Positions 13,310 to 27,575 are shown, counted from the first letter of the stretch. The stretch: DNA of 64,000 nucleotides from Rapana venosa (GCA_028751875.1 CM054140.1:52487430-52551429), one strand, 5' to 3'. Numbers and translations: made by a program. The notes: a model not told the origin generated them from the sequence alone.

Positions 13310-15990
13310 GTATTAAAGTGTATTACAGTGTGTTGCAGTGTATTACAATGTATTGCAGTGTATTACAGTGTATTACAATGTAGTAAAGTGTAGTATAGCG
13401 TATTACAGCAAAATACAGTGTATTACAATGTATTACAGTGTATTACAGTGAATAGCAGTGTAGTGTAATGTTGTACAGTGCATTTTATAACAGTGCATTA
13501 CAGTGTATTACAGTGTAGTACAAAGTGTTACAGTGTATAACAGTGTAATACAGTGTATTGCAGTGTATCACAATGTATTACCGTGTATTACAGTGAATTA
13601 CAATGTATTACAGTGTATTACAGTGCATTCCAGTGTAGTGTACTGTGGTACAATGCAATGTATTACAGTGCATTTCAGTGTTTTACAGTGTATTACAGTG
13701 ATTTACAGTGTATTACAGTGTATTACAGTGTATTACAGTGAATTGCAGTGTAGTGTACTGTGGTACAGTGCAATGTATTACAGTGTAATACAAATATTAC
13801 AGTGTATTCCAGTGGTAATTGCAAATGTATAAAGAATGCATTACAGTGTATTACAGTGTTATTTCAGTGTATTACATAGTATTACATTTATTACGAGTGT
13901 ATTAAAGTGTATTGCAGAGTATTACAGAGTATTGCAGTGTATTAAAGTGTATTACAGTGAATTACAGTGTACTACATTGTATTACAGTGTATTTCAGTGT
14001 ATTGCAATGTTTTATAATGTATTAAAGTGTATTACAGTGTGTTGCAGTGTATTACAATGTATTGCAGTGTATTACAGTGTATTACAATGTAGTAAAGTAT
14101 AGTATAGCGTATTACAGCGTTATACAGCAAAATACAGTGTATTACAATGTATTACAGTGTATTACAATGAATTACAATGTAGTGTAATGTGGTACAGTGC
14201 AATTTATTACAGTGTATTACAGTGCATTACAGTGTATTACAGTGTAGTACAAAGTGTTACAGTGTATAACAGTGTAATACAGTGTATTGCAGTGTATCAC
14301 AATGTACTACAGTGTATTACAGTGTATTACAGTGTATTACAGTGCATTGCAGTGTAGTGTACTGTGGTACAATGCAATGTATTACAGTGTATTGCAGTGT
14401 GTTACTGTGTATTGCAGTGTTTTACAGTGTTTTACAGTGTATTACAGTGAATTACAGTGTATTACAGAGTATTACAGTGTATTACAGTGATGTCCAGTGT
14501 AGTGTACTGTGGTACAGTGCAATGTATTACATTGTATTACAGTGTATTAACAGTTATTACAGTGTTTTACAGTGAATTACAGTGTATTACAGTGTAATGC
14601 AGTGTATTACAGTTAAATATAGTGTATTGCAAGGTATTACAATGTATTACAGTGTATTACAGTGTATTGCAGTGTATTACAGTGTATTGCCATGTATTAC
14701 AATGTATTACAGTGCATTGCAGTGTAGTGCACTGTGGTACAGTGCATTGAATTACAGTGTATTACAGTGTATTACAGTATATTACAGTGTATTACAATGT
14801 ATTACAGTGTATTACAATGTATTACAGTATATTACAGTGTATTAAAGTGTATTACAATGTTATACAGTGTATTGCAGTGTATTACAATGTATTACAATGT
14901 ATTACAGTGTATTACACTGTATTACAGTGTATTGTCGTGTATTACATATTATTACAGTGCATTGCAGTGTAGTGTACTGTGGTACAAAGCATTGTATTAC
15001 AGTGCATTATATTGTATTACAGTGAATTACAGTGTATTACAGAGTATTACAGTGTATCACAGTGTATCACAGTGTATTACAATGTATTACAGTTAATTGC
15101 AGTGTATTACCGAGTATTCCAGTGAATCACAGTGTTATACAGTGTATCACAGTGTATTACAGTGTATTAAAGTGTATTACAGTGAAGTACAGTGTATTAC
15201 AGTGTATTGCAGTGAGTTACAATTTATTACAGTATATTAAAGTGATTACAGTGTATTGCAGTGTATTACAGCGTATTGCAGTGTATTACAGTGTATTACA
15301 TAGAATTACATAGTATTATCGTGTATTACAGTGCATCACAGTGTATTACAGTGATATACAGTGTATTACAGTGAATTACAGTGTATTACAGTGCATTGCA
15401 GTGTAGTGTACTGTGGTACAGTGCATTGTATTACAGTGTATTACAGTGTATTACAGTGTGTTACAGTGTATTACAGTTATTACATTGTATTACAGTGGTA
15501 TTGCAGTGGTTACAATGTATTACATGTATTAAGTATAATGCAGTGTATCCAGTGAATTACAGTGTATTCCAGTTACTAAAATGATTACTTTGCATTGCTG
15601 TGTGTAGTGTACTGTGTACAGTGAATTTTTATTACAGTGTTTTTACAGTGCAGTAAACTGCGGCAGAGTGCGGGTTGTAAAAGTCTATTAACAATGTATG
15701 GTACAACAGTTACAATACAATGTATTAAAGTGTATTAACAGTCTATTAAAGGGTTATACAGTGAATTACAGTGTATTACCAGTGTTTTACAGGTGACTGA
15801 CAGTGCTTTGCGTGTACTATACTGTGATACAGTGCATTGTAAGCAGTGTATGGACATTGTATGACAGTGTATGACATTTTATTACATGTATGACAGTGGT
15901 ATGACAGTTTGTATTACATGTATTTACAGGTACTACAATTGTACTACAATATATGTACAGTGTATTTGCAGAGCATTGCAGTGTAGTGTA
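13310..15990 (+). repeat. 10-bp satellite array, second block
   Basis: The TGTATTACAG satellite continues after the SINE. A block of several hundred bases is duplicated with an offset of about 709-729 bp: the stretch from 13307 (AATGTATTAAAGTG onwards) recurs from 14016, including the unusual GTAGTATAGCG and GTAGTACAAAGTG variants. From about 15600 the monomers become irregular and grade into the TAG-rich array. No gene. Confidence 0.92.
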
Positions 15991-16016
15991 GTATTTGTTG
16001 TAATTGTATCAGTAGC

Positions 16017-16053
<37 letters not shown>

Positions 16054-18150
16054 TAGTATAGAGTAGTAGTATAGAGTAGTAGTAATAGTAGTAGTAGTAC
16101 TAGTAGTGGTAGTGGTAAAGTAGTAGTAGTAGTATTAGTATAAGTAAGTAGTATTATTAGTAGTAGTAGTAGTAGTAGTAGTATAGTAGTAGTAGTATAG
16201 TAAGAAGTATGTTGTAATTATAGCAGTAGTTGTAGTAGTTGTTTGTAATAGTAGAAGTAGTTTTATAGTTGATGTAATTTTAGCAGTAATATAGTAGTTT
16301 TTGTAATTGTAGCAGTATATAGTAATTGGAACAGTAAGTGTAGTGTTTGTTGTTATTGTAGCAGTAGTTGTAGTATATTGTTGTAATTGTAACGTATTAG
16401 TAGTATCAGTATAGTAGTAGTAGTATGTAGTAGTAGTAGTAGTAGTAGTAGTGTAGTAGTATAGTAGTAGTATAGTAGTTGTTGTTGTAATTGTACAGTA
16501 GAGTAGTAGTAGTAGTTGTTTGTTAATTGCAGCATAGTAAGTAGTATATTGTAGTAGTAGTAGTAAGTAGTATTTAGTAGTTGTAATAGTAGTAGTATAG
16601 TAGTAGTAGTAGTAGTTAGTAGTAGTAGTATAGTAGTAGTAGTAGTAGTAGTAGTAGAAGTAGTATAGTAGTAGTAGTAAGCAGTATGTATATAGTAGTT
16701 GTATAGTCTAAGTAGTGTCGAGTAGTCGTAGTAGTCGTAGTAGTCGTAGTAGTCGTAGTAGTAGTAGTAGTAGTAAGTAGTATTAGTAAGTAGTATAGCA
16801 GTAGTAGTAATAGTAGTAGTATTATTAGTAGTAGTAGTAGTAGTAGTAGTAGTTGACGTTGTTTTGTAATTTACCATTAGTTGTAGTAAGTATTGTAAAT
16901 TATAGCAGTAGTTGTAGTAAGTTTGTTGTAACTGTAGCATTTTAGAAATGGAGGTAAGTGTAGCAGTAGTTTTGTAGTTGTTGTAATTTTTGCAGTAGTA
17001 GATTGGATTAAAGTTAGTGTTTTTTGTTTATTTGTTTTTGTTGAATTAGTTGTTGTAATTGTAAGAGTAGTGTTTGTTGTTTTTTTTTATTGATTATTTT
17101 TTGTAATTTTAGCAGTAGTAGAAAAGTTTTTTAAAATTGTATTGTATTGAGTATTAAATTTTACCAAAAGTGTAGTAGATATTTGTAATTGTACGTTTGT
17201 AAGTTGTTTGTACAGTATAGTAGTAGTTGTTGAAATTGAAAGCGTGTTGTATAAATTCTTTGGGTAATTGTAGAGTTTGTAGAAAAGGGTTGAAATTTTG
17301 TAGCATTTGTGTAGTTTTGTTGTTTTTGTATTGTTGTAAGAAGTGGAGTGTAGTTTTTGAAATTGCGCATTTGTAGTATAGTTTTTGTTTGTAATTGAGC
17401 AGTATTGTAGTTTTTTGAAATTTGTGCAGTAGTAATTGTTTTTTTGTAATGAGCGAAGGTATAGTTTTTGTAAGCAGCATATTTAGTAGTTTTGTAAGTT
17501 AGCAGTATGGTAGTAGTTTTTAAAAATTTGTAGAGTAGTTTTGTAGTAGTGTTTTGTAATTGAGAGTAGTGTAGTGTATTAGTTGTTGTAAGGCAGTAGT
17601 AGAGTGTTGTTTAATTCAGCATAGTTTAGTTTTTTTAATTGTAGATTTTGGTATTTGTTGTTAAATTTTGTGAGTAGCGAGTTTAGTTTTTGTTTTGTAA
17701 AATTAAATTTGTAGTTGTGTTTTTAAATTTGAGCATGGTGTAAAGTTGTTAAAAGTAGCTAGTGAAGAATTTTTAATTTTACAGTAGTTGTGTAAATTTT
17801 GTTTTTTAGCAGTTTTGAGTAGTTGTTGTAGCGGTAGTGGTTTTTGTTTTTGTTTTTTGTAGCAGGTTAATTTTTGTAATTGAGCAGTATAGTTTTTTTG
17901 TTGTTTTTTGTTTAATTGAGCAGTAGGTAGTAGTTGTTTAATGAAAACAGTAGTTTTATATTTTGTAATTTTTGTAGCAGTAGTTGTATAGTTTTTTGAA
18001 ATTTGGAGTAGTGTGGGTAGTTTTTAATTTTGAGCAGAGGTAGTTGTTTTTTGTAATTGAGCAGAGTGGGATGTTGTTGAAATTGTCAATTAAATTTTAA
18101 TTGTCTTTTTTTAAATTATAATTTACATATTATATTTTAATTTAAACGAA
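15991..18150 (+). repeat. TAG-rich minisatellite array, plus orientation
   Basis: The array begins as almost pure (TAG)n at 16014-16060 and becomes a degenerate minisatellite built on GTAGTTGTTGTAATTGTAGC followed by AGTAGTTGTA (30-bp unit). From about 16930 it has many T-run and indel irregularities and fades into A/T-rich sequence near 18090-18240. Open frames here encode only Val/Ala or Tyr/Thr/Leu runs and are not genes. Confidence 0.9.
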
Positions 18151-20249
18151 AGTTTTAATTTGTAATTTTACATAGTTTATATTTTGTAATTATATTTATG
18201 TTTAATTTTTTTACATTTTTAAAAAATTTGTTAATTCAAAAAAATAGTATTTTTTAACTGCTCAATTCAACAAAAATTTTCCTATACTACTACACTACTC
18301 TACAATTTAACCTACAATAACACTACTAAACTACTCTATTTTTATATGTTAAATTTACAAAACAACACTACACACTACTTAAATTTTTTTAAAAACAAAA
18401 CCCACATTTTTTTTAAATTTTTTATGCTACAATTAAAAATTACTATTTTTTTAAAATTCCCCTATAAATTTAATTTCAAAAAATTAATTTTTTTTTTTTC
18501 AATTCCCAATTTTTAATTACACAAAACATTATTATTTATTACTTTTTTTTTTAAAATCATATTTTAAATTAAAAATTTTTTTTTTTTCTGTAAAATTTTT
18601 CCAATCTACAATAGCAAAAATTACCCCAACTCAACAACTCCTGTTAAAATTTACAACAATACTAAAACTACGAAAAAATTACAAAAAAGTGTACTACAAA
18701 CTGTTTCAATTAAAACAACAGCACACTTTTGCTTATTTACAAAACTACTACAACTACTCTACAATTACAAAAACAACTACCACTACTGTATAAGTCAAAA
18801 CATATTATACTGTACATTTAAAACAAAATTACAACTATCTAAAATTTACAACAACTATAAAACTAGCTACTTTTAAAAACTTTACAATACTGCTACAATT
18901 ACACAAACACTACAATCCTACAACAGCTACACTTTTTGCAAATTTTTACCACAACTACTAAAACTATGCTACATTACAACAACTTCTATACTAAAGAAAA
19001 AATAAAACATCTACTACACCTATACTGCTACATTTACAAAAAACTGTAAAATTTAGAAAAACTTTAAACTATGTTATAATTAGAAAAACTACTACAACTA
19101 CTGCTAAATCACAAAATACATAAAATTACTGCACAATTAAACAACATTACTACTAATGCATAATTAAAACAACTACAAAAAAACTATGTAAAATTACAAA
19201 AACTATACTACAACTATGTACAGATTCACAAACTACTCCCATACTCTACAATTAAAACAACAATGCAAACTACGCAAAATTACATCTATACTATGCTACT
19301 TTTTTAAAAATTTTACTAGAACTACGCTACAATTACAACTTTACCCAACATATTATTACTGCTAAAATTATTACAACTACAACAATACTGCAAAATTTAC
19401 AACACTACTACTACTATACTACTACTACTACTACTATCTACTACTACAACTACTATTTTAACTACTAAAACAAACTGTTAAAATTTACAAAAAATACTAC
19501 TACAACTACGCTAAAATTACAACAACCCTACACTTACTGTTACAATTACTACATACCTCTACAATACTGCAAAAATTACAACAACTACTATATGTCAAAT
19601 AAAAATACTATACTACACAACTGATTTATACAACACTTCTACTATCTACTATCCCTACAAAACTACTCAAACTACTACTCATATATATCTGCGCTGCGCG
19701 CTGCGTGCTGCTGCTGGCTGCGCTGCTGCTGCTGCTGCTAAAAATACAACAAATACACTGCTACAATTAAAAAACAAACTACAAAAAGCTAAAATTACAA
19801 CTATTTTATACTGTTAAAATTTACAACAACAACTAACTATTCTAAAATTTAAACAAATACTCAATTTGCAACAATTAAAAACAAAAATACAAATACTGCT
19901 ACTTTACAAAAAACTTACTATACTGCTAAAATTACAAAAAGCAACTACTATACAAAACACTCTACTACTCTACTACTACTTATTTCTACAATTACAAAAT
20001 ACACTACTACTGCTAAAATTAAAAACAACTAACTATTTTTACTGCAAAAAATTAAAACACTACTACTAAAACTAATGCTACAATACAACAACTACAAAAC
20101 ACGCTACAATTACAACTACAAAATACTACTATACCACATAACTACTACACTACAACAATCACTACACACAATACTACTACTACAAACAATGTACAATTAC
20201 AAAAACTATTACAACGACTGCTACAATTAAAAACTAATACAATACTGCT
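18151..20249 (-). repeat. TAG-rich minisatellite array, inverted orientation
   Basis: From about 18240 the sequence is the reverse complement of the preceding array (CTACAATTACAACAAC and ACTACTACAACTACTGC). The orientation flips around 18100-18240 in an A/T-rich junction. The array is degenerate, with many A runs. A short GC-rich patch of CTG/CGC triplets sits at about 19690-19738. No gene. Confidence 0.9.
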
Positions 20250-20270
20250 ACAATTATAATAATAATTTTA

Positions 20271-20303
<33 letters not shown>

Positions 20304-20475
20304 TAATAATAATAATAAAAAATAATAAAAATAATAAAAAAATTAAAATAATAAAATAATAATAATTAATAATAATAATAATAATAAAAATAAAAATAAT
20401 AATAATATAAAATAATAAAATAATAATAATAATAATAATTAATAAAATAATAATAATAATATAATAATAATAATA
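20250..20475 (-). repeat. (AAT)n tail of the minus-strand LINE
   Basis: About 225 bp of AAT repeats with occasional extra A or T. It lies directly against the 3' terminus of the minus-strand LINE copy, where L2-type elements carry their short tandem tail. Confidence 0.9.
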
Positions 20476-23340
20476 CATGAACTTATATAGCGCATATCTT
20501 AAAAAGACAAATCAAAGGGGATGCTTTTAAAACCTAATCTTAACACAGTCATGCAATAAATGATAAATGATCAATAGTTTAAACAAACAGATATTTACAA
20601 ACAGTGCGCTGCAGACAAAATCTACTAAAAAAATTTAAATAGTCAATGTTTTACAAAGCACAAACACACAACACTCATTTAGGTCCTATACTTTAGCAGG
20701 GTGATAGGACTGGGTTAGTGAGGGGGGTGCTCTGATATGAAACAGGAGGGGGAAATCTTAGTAAAAATTTAATATGTCTTGAGGCTGGATTTAAAAGTGT
20801 CATAACTGGGTTTCTGGCGAAGAGAGAGGGGGAGCTCTTTCCCGGGTCGATGGACCCGAAATAGAGAAAGAGCGGCGGCCAACAGTGGATTGGTTGATCT
20901 AGGTATTCGTAGGCACAAGGTATCTGCAGTAGAGCGGAGGAACGTGAAGGAGTGTACGGGTTAAGACATTCACAGAGGTAGGAGGGTGCAGTTTGTGGAG
21001 ACATTTGTAACAGAGGGTACTGATTTATATTCTACTCTCTGTGGCACAGGCAGCCAGTGGAAGATCGCAAGAGAGGGGTAATTTTGCTCAGATTTTCTTT
21101 TGAGAACTAGCGAGCTGGGAGTTTTGTATACGTTAAAGGAGTGGAAGATTGATGCTGGCAGCCCCAGACAAACAGAATTACAATAGCCGGAATGACAAAT
21201 TTGGCGTTGCATCAGTGGACATGTACTTTCGAATTGCACTAATACGCCGTAGTTGATAGTAGCACGACTGACAGGTCTGAGTGTTTGAATTTTTTCATAG
21301 AGAGTGAGTGTGTTTGAAAACAACACCCAGCAGTGGATAGAGGGACTGATGAAATTTGCCAATTCTTTTGAAGCTGTTGTAAGGGAAGAGAGTTTGTGTT
21401 TGGTCCCTACGAGCAGGCTTCGGTTTTATCTGCATTTAGCTGTAATTTGTTCTGGTCATCCAGTTTTGAATATCTTAAAAGCAGCGGGCCATATTTGTCA
21501 GGAGAGAAGCAGATTTTCAGGAGTAACACTGCTTTGAACTGAGAGCCCATCTGCGAAAAATGATGTTGATTTGATGACGGTTTATATGGACAGTGAGGCA
21601 GTGTAAAGAGTGAAAAAAAACAGGGCCTAGAACTGATCCCGTGGGACCCGCATTCCAGTTTGGCGGGTATTGATTGAATCTTGTTTACTGCAACTGTCTG
21701 GAATCGGTCAGTAAGGTATGAATTAAAACCAGGTGAGGGCTATCCCAGAACACCGAACGTTTTTGAAACGGGAGAGAAGACTTGAGTGTATCGAAAGGCG
21801 GGGATAAGTCGAGTAGAGTGAGAAGGAGATTTTTCCCTGAGTCAGAAGTTTGTAAAGCATTTTTTAAAGTGTGTACTAGGGTGGTTTCAGTGCTGTGGTT
21901 GACGCGATAGGCAGACTGAAACTCAGGAAGAAGATTGTTGGAGAGAAGGTGGCTGTTGAGCTGTTTGAGAACTACTTTTTCAAGGACTTTAGAAATAAAA
22001 GGTAGATTGGAAACAGGTCTATAATTCTTCAGAATGTTAGGGTCAAAGTAGAAGTGTGACTATAGCAGTTTTGAGAGCTGATGGAACATTTCCTGAAACA
22101 AGAGATGAGTTTACTATTTTCGTGATAGCGGGTATGAGTTGTGGAAGGCACTGTGTGAAAAAAGAAGCAGGTATGGGATCAAGATCACATGATTTTATAG
22201 TCATTTCTTTCAGAATTGTCATGATTTGTTTCTCATTTGTCGGATGAAAGAAAAGGAGAGGAGTGCGAGAATGGGGGGTCAGGAAGTGTAGGCTGGAAAG
22301 GATCTGATCCAGTTTGGAGCGAATGTTTTAGACTTTTTCGGAAAGAATGCTGAAAATAAAAGATGGAAGTTCAGAGTGGGTTTTGGATGGAAGGGAGAGG
22401 GCTTGCCTTCACAAAATCCAAGAGGGGTAGATGTGAGGGAAAAGAGAGTTTCATGAGTGGATCAAGAACTTGGAAAGAGTAATACAGTTTTTTCTGAAAG
22501 AATTAAAGATTTGACTTGTTTACTTGTTTTCGGGAAAAAGCTGCTTATTAATTTCCGTTTTTGATTTTCGCCACTGGCCGCTCTAGTTTTCCTGCGTTTG
22601 CGCTTTGCGACCAGGATGTCATGGGTGTACCTGGCGCACATGGCCTATCAGGTAGGAGACGTCAGTGGGAGGTGCATGCTTACAAGCAGTCGGCTAGAAC
22701 ATCATTGTATGTTGAAGGGGTTTTGTGTCAAGGTTTGTGAAGGCGTTCAGCAGCTTGTAGAGAAATATTGGAATATCATATGTGCGCTTGGAAAAAGGGG
22801 GTTTCGACGGGTGACATACTTTTTCTTCTGATAGGCTTTGCTATATTTAGAGAGAAAAGAACAGCGGAATGATCAGAAAGTATTTTATCAGTGATAGATA
22901 CAGATGTTATCAGATCTTGGGAAATATCATAATAAAGCCAGTCTAAAATATCCTGATCGTGTGTTGCTTCGTTACCAGCTGAGAAAGATAGGGGTTTGAC
23001 AAAGAAAGAGACAGACGTTTGACTCAGAAGAAGACTGCTTTCCCCAAAAAGGAAGTTAAAGTCACCCAGAATGATGCTTTCTGGGAGAGAGCTTTAGGGG
23101 ATCCAGGAGTGACTGAAACTTTGATGGAAAAAGAAGATGTAGATTTCTACGGCTTGAGGTGGACGGTAAAGACAGCAGAATAAGAGTGTGGCCAGGTGTG
23201 TTGAAGTTGAGTTCACAGACTTCGAAAGATTCAGATGAGAGAAAGAAAGAGCAGGTTCGAGTGTATCTTTATAAACGATGGCAATGCCACCTCCACGGGA
23301 GGGTCGGGGAAGAGAAACAGTTTTATAAGCAGGTGGTGTC
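20476..23340 (-). mobile_element. L2-like LINE, 5'-truncated copy A (minus strand, broken)
   Basis: This is the reverse complement of the better copies at 31563-34545 and 38201-41150. The 3' end (20476-20520) shows TATATAGCGC and GACAAATCAAA. Going upstream on the minus strand come the C-terminal part of ORF2 (reads LQIPCAYEYLDQPIHC near 20900; LPVPQRVEYKS near 21040), the reverse transcriptase region (21400-22000) and the remains of the endonuclease region ending at 23340. Frames are interrupted many times. The 5' edge stops at the same point as the other copies (reads VVIKQLTPPAYKTV) and abuts an inverted TAG-type array. Confidence 0.9.
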
Positions 23341-24418
23341 AGTTGTTTTATTACAACCACTGCTACTACTACTACTGCTACAATTACAATATCAACTACT
23401 ACTACTACTGCTACAATTACAACAACTACTACTACTGCTAAAATTAAAACAATTGCTACTACTACTACTACTACTACTACTCTACTACTACTACTAATTT
23501 ACAAAACACTACACTACTACTACTACTACTCTACTACTCTACAACTACTCCCTACAACTACTACTAATGTGCTAAACAAATTACAAAAAAACCCACTTAC
23601 CATTTAAAATATCTACAATTAAACAACTACAACTACACTACTGCTGAAATTACAAAAACTATACTACAACTGCGCAATTAAAAAAAACTACTATTAAACT
23701 ACTGCAAAAATTTAACTATACCACTACTGCTCATTTACAAAAACTACTACAACACTCGCAATTACATAAAATACTACAACTACCCACAATTACAAACGAT
23801 ACACTACAAAATAAAATTACAACTACTACTACAACAACTGTTACATCAACATCTACTCAACTACTGTTACAATTAAAACCCCTACAAACCCCCAAAACAC
23901 TAAACAATACCTAAAATCCCAAAACCTCATGCTAAAATTACAACTACAAACTCTGCTAAAATTTACACAAAAAGTTTTAAAAGCTGAAATTTACAACAAC
24001 TACTACACTACTACGCTGCAATAAAAAACACTCAAACACTGACAAATTTAACAAACTACCACTACTCTAATTACAAAAACACACTACACTGTGCAATTAC
24101 AACAAAACTACATATTTCTGCAATCAAAAATAATACAAACTACTGCTACAAATACAACAACAACTCCACTACTCACAAAAACACCAAAACTGCTAAAATT
24201 TACAGATTTTTACTAAAACTACGCTAGAAATACAAAAACTATACTACACGCTACTTACAAAAACTATTACAATATGCAACAATTACAATACAAAAAAATA
24301 CTACTTAACTGGACAAAAAACTATACAACACAGCTCAATTAAAAACCCTACATTCTATACTGAAAACAATTACAACAAGTACTATAATAAATCAATTAAA
24401 ACAACTACTCAAACAGCT
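23341..24418 (-). repeat. TAG-rich minisatellite array, inverted orientation
   Basis: CTACTACTACTGCTACAATT-type repeats directly adjoin the truncated 5' end of LINE copy A, in the reverse-complement orientation of the arrays to the right. Copy A and its upstream array therefore form one inverted LINE-plus-array unit. The array becomes degenerate toward 24400. No gene. Confidence 0.88.
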
Positions 24419-25140
24419 CAACACCCGCCACCTTCTCTCCAACAATTTCTCTGATTTTCAGTCTGCCTATCGCGTCAACCACAGCATGAAACCCCCCTGT
24501 ACACATTTAAAAACATGCTTCTACTACTTTGATCGGGGAAAATCTCCCTTCCACTCTACCGACTTTCGCCGCCTTCGATACTATAACCCTCAAGTCTTCT
24601 CCCCCGTCTTCAAAAAACTTCGGTTAGGGCATACCCCTCACCGGTTTAATTCAATTACGGGACCGTTTCCAGACAGTTCAGTAAAAAGTTTTCAATCAAT
24701 ACCTGCCAAACGGGGAATGCGGACCCCCACGGGGATCATTTAAAGGCCCTGTTTTTTCACTCTTTCCTCCCCTACTGTCCATATAACATCACAAAAACCA
24801 CATTTTTACGCAATAATTTTGATTCAAAGCAGGTTTTTCCCTGAAACTCTTCTCTCCCGAAAAAATGGCCCCCGCTTTAAGAATTCAAAAGGGTGACAAG
24901 AAAAATACAGCTAAATGCAGATAAAAAAACCCAAGCATGCTCGTAGGGGCCAAAAGAAACTCTCTTCCTTACAACAGCTTCAATAGAACTTGGGAGTAAT
25001 CGTCCCTCTACCATGCTGTGAATACTAGGGTTTTTTACGACAAAACACTCTCTATGAAAAAATTCATCACCCGACTTTTAGTCGTGCACTATCAATAGGC
25101 GTATTAGTGCAATTCGAAAGTACATGTCCCTGTGAAAAAC
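24419..25140 (+). mobile_element. L2-like LINE fragment (reverse transcriptase region)
   Basis: A plus-strand fragment matches the middle of the LINE, equivalent to about 33000-33770 of copy C. It begins at the segment for the cagtctgcctatcgcgtcaa stretch and runs to the region just after the YADD part. It is riddled with small indels and C or A homopolymer changes, and ends in A/T-rich low-complexity sequence at 25140. Both 5' and 3' parts of the LINE are missing. The abrupt start inside a CTAC-type array marks a second orientation switch near 24415. Confidence 0.8.
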
Positions 25141-27575
25141 CAAAATTGTTTTTATTTTTAGGGACTATTGTTTTTTGTTTTTTTTGTTGAGCTATTATAT
25201 TTTAATTACAAAATGATGTAGTTTAAAAGAAAAAATTGAGAATTCCCCCTTTTGCGATTTATGGTGTGTGAAGAGAGTGAATATAAATAGTATTGTTAAA
25301 AAGTTAAAAAATTTGAATTTACCCTTGTGAATGTTTTAATTACCTTTTATTTCCCCCGTTTTAATGAGTCTTGTGTTTCGAATTGATTAAACCATATTTT
25401 GGGGTTTTTCTTTTTTGGGTTGGGAAGAGCTTTTTTTTTTTGCCAAAATTTTAAATTTTTTAAACCAGTTAAGAATATTTTTTTTTAAACCAAAGATTTT
25501 TCCTGTTTATTAGGTAATTTCACTAAAATTTTTAAATTGTAAAGTATGGGGGGTTTTTTTTTAAATTTTTAAAGTTTTTTGTGTTTTTTTTGTTTTGTAA
25601 AATTTTTGATATTTGAAAATTTTATTTTAGTAATTTTTGTTGAGGGGATTTGTTTTAAAATATTGTTTGTTAAAAATTTTATTTTTTTTTTATTTTTTTT
25701 TTGGCAGATTTATTAGGTTAAAGCATGTTGTTTGTTTAAGTTGGGGTTAAAAAATTCCATGTATATTTTTATTATATATTATATTTTTTTTTGTAGAGTA
25801 GTTGTATTTTTGAAATTGTGAAGTTTGTATGTTTTTTGAAATTGTAGATTTTTTAGTAGTAGTTTTTTAGTGTTGTATAGTAGAGTAGTAGTATGTGTAG
25901 TAATATAGAAGTTTAGTGGGTAAGTAAGTAGTAGTAGATTTTAGTTTATTTGTTTTTAAATTGTCGAAAAGTTGTAGTTGTGTTTGTAATTTAGCAGTAG
26001 TTGTAATGTTGTTTTTTGTAGCAGTAGTTGTAGTTGATGTAAATGTAGCAGAGTGTGTAATGTTGTAATGTAGCATGAAAAAAATGTTGTTTAGCGTAGT
26101 GTGGTGTGTTGAAATTTTTTGCGTATTGTATTTGTTTTTTGTATTAGATTAGTAGTATTTTTAAATTTTGAAAACAGTAGTAAAAGGTAGTTGAATTGTA
26201 TTGGGTTGTAGTAGTTGTTTTTTGTACCAGTTTTTGTAGAGTATAGTTGTTTGTAATTTAGCATAGTTTTTTATTGTTGTAACGGCAGAGTAGTAGTAGT
26301 GTTGTAATGACAGTATTTTGGTAAGTTAATTGTAGCGTTTTTGTAGTATTTGTTGAATTAGAGTGTGGTAGTTTTTGTATTGAAAAGGGATTTAGTAGTG
26401 TTTTTGAAAGCAGAGTGAGTAGTGTGTAGGTAGTAGTGTTTTTGGTTGAATTAGCAGTATGTAGTAGTAGTTGTAATTAAAATTTTAAAGTAGTATTTTG
26501 TTTTGATTGTAGGGTAGTATATTTGGAAAATGCAGCGATTGTAGTGTTGTTAAAAGTGTAGAGTTTTTGGTATAGTTTTAATTTGTAGCAGGTGTATAGG
26601 TTTTTTAATTCCCAGCGTAGAAAGTATATTTTTGAAATTTAAAAAAAATTTTGTGGGTTTTGTTGTAATTGTAGCAGAGTTGTTTTTTTGTAAATTTGAG
26701 TGTTGTAGTAGTTGGTAATTGTACAGTGTTGTATAGTTGTTGTATTGTACAGTATTTGTAGTGTATTTTTGTAATTGTAATTTTAGTAGTAGTAGTGTTT
26801 TTGAAATTGTGGGAGTAGTTTTTTTTTTATGAAATTAAGAGTATTGTAGTAGTGTTGTAAGGTAGCAGTAGTGGTAGTTTTTAAATTTTAGCAGAGTGTA
26901 GTATTTTGAAATTTGAGCAGTTGAGTTGGGGATTGTACAGTATTTTTAAATTTTTGTTGTTTTGTAGCAGTATTTGTAGTAGTTTTGTAATTGGAGTAGT
27001 AGTAGTATTTTTGGTAGTAGTAGAGTATAGTGGTTATTGTAGTAGTAGTAGTAGTTGTTAGTAGTAGTTGTAGTAGTAGTTGTGTTGTTAGAGTAAAATA
27101 GTGTAGAAATTTTTTTAATTTTAGCAGTAGTGTAGTATAGTTTTAATTGCGCAGTAGTAGTAGTATAGTTTTGTAATTGACATTTAGTTTTTTAATTTTT
27201 GTAATTTAGCAGAAGTTATGTATGGGTTTGTTTTTTATTGTAGCAGTAGAGTAGTGTGAAAATTATAGTGGGTAGTAGTGAATTTAGAGTATTTTGTAGT
27301 AGTGTGGAGTATTATAGTAGTAGTAGTGTGTGTAGTATGTGTAGTTTTAAAGTAGTGTTGTTTTTTTAGCAGTAGTTATTTTCACAGTAGTGTAGTATAG
27401 TTTTGTAATTGTAGTAGTAGTAGTGTTTTGGTAGTATTGTGTATTAGTAAGTAAGTAGTGTAGTGGTAGTGTAGTGTAGTTATAGTTAGTGTGTATTTGT
27501 GTAGTAGTATATGTGTAGTATTGTTTAATTTGCAGTTAGAAGTAGTTTTTTTGTATTTGTAGCATAGTATAGTAG
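25141..27575 (+). repeat. A/T-rich stretch and degenerate TAG array
   Basis: 25141-25790 is T- and A-run-rich sequence with no recognisable gene. 25791-27575 is a degraded TAG-type minisatellite in plus orientation (GTAGTAGT, TTGTAATTGTAGC). Long T, G and A runs replace expected motif bases, suggesting poor consensus quality rather than a different repeat. Confidence 0.8.
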
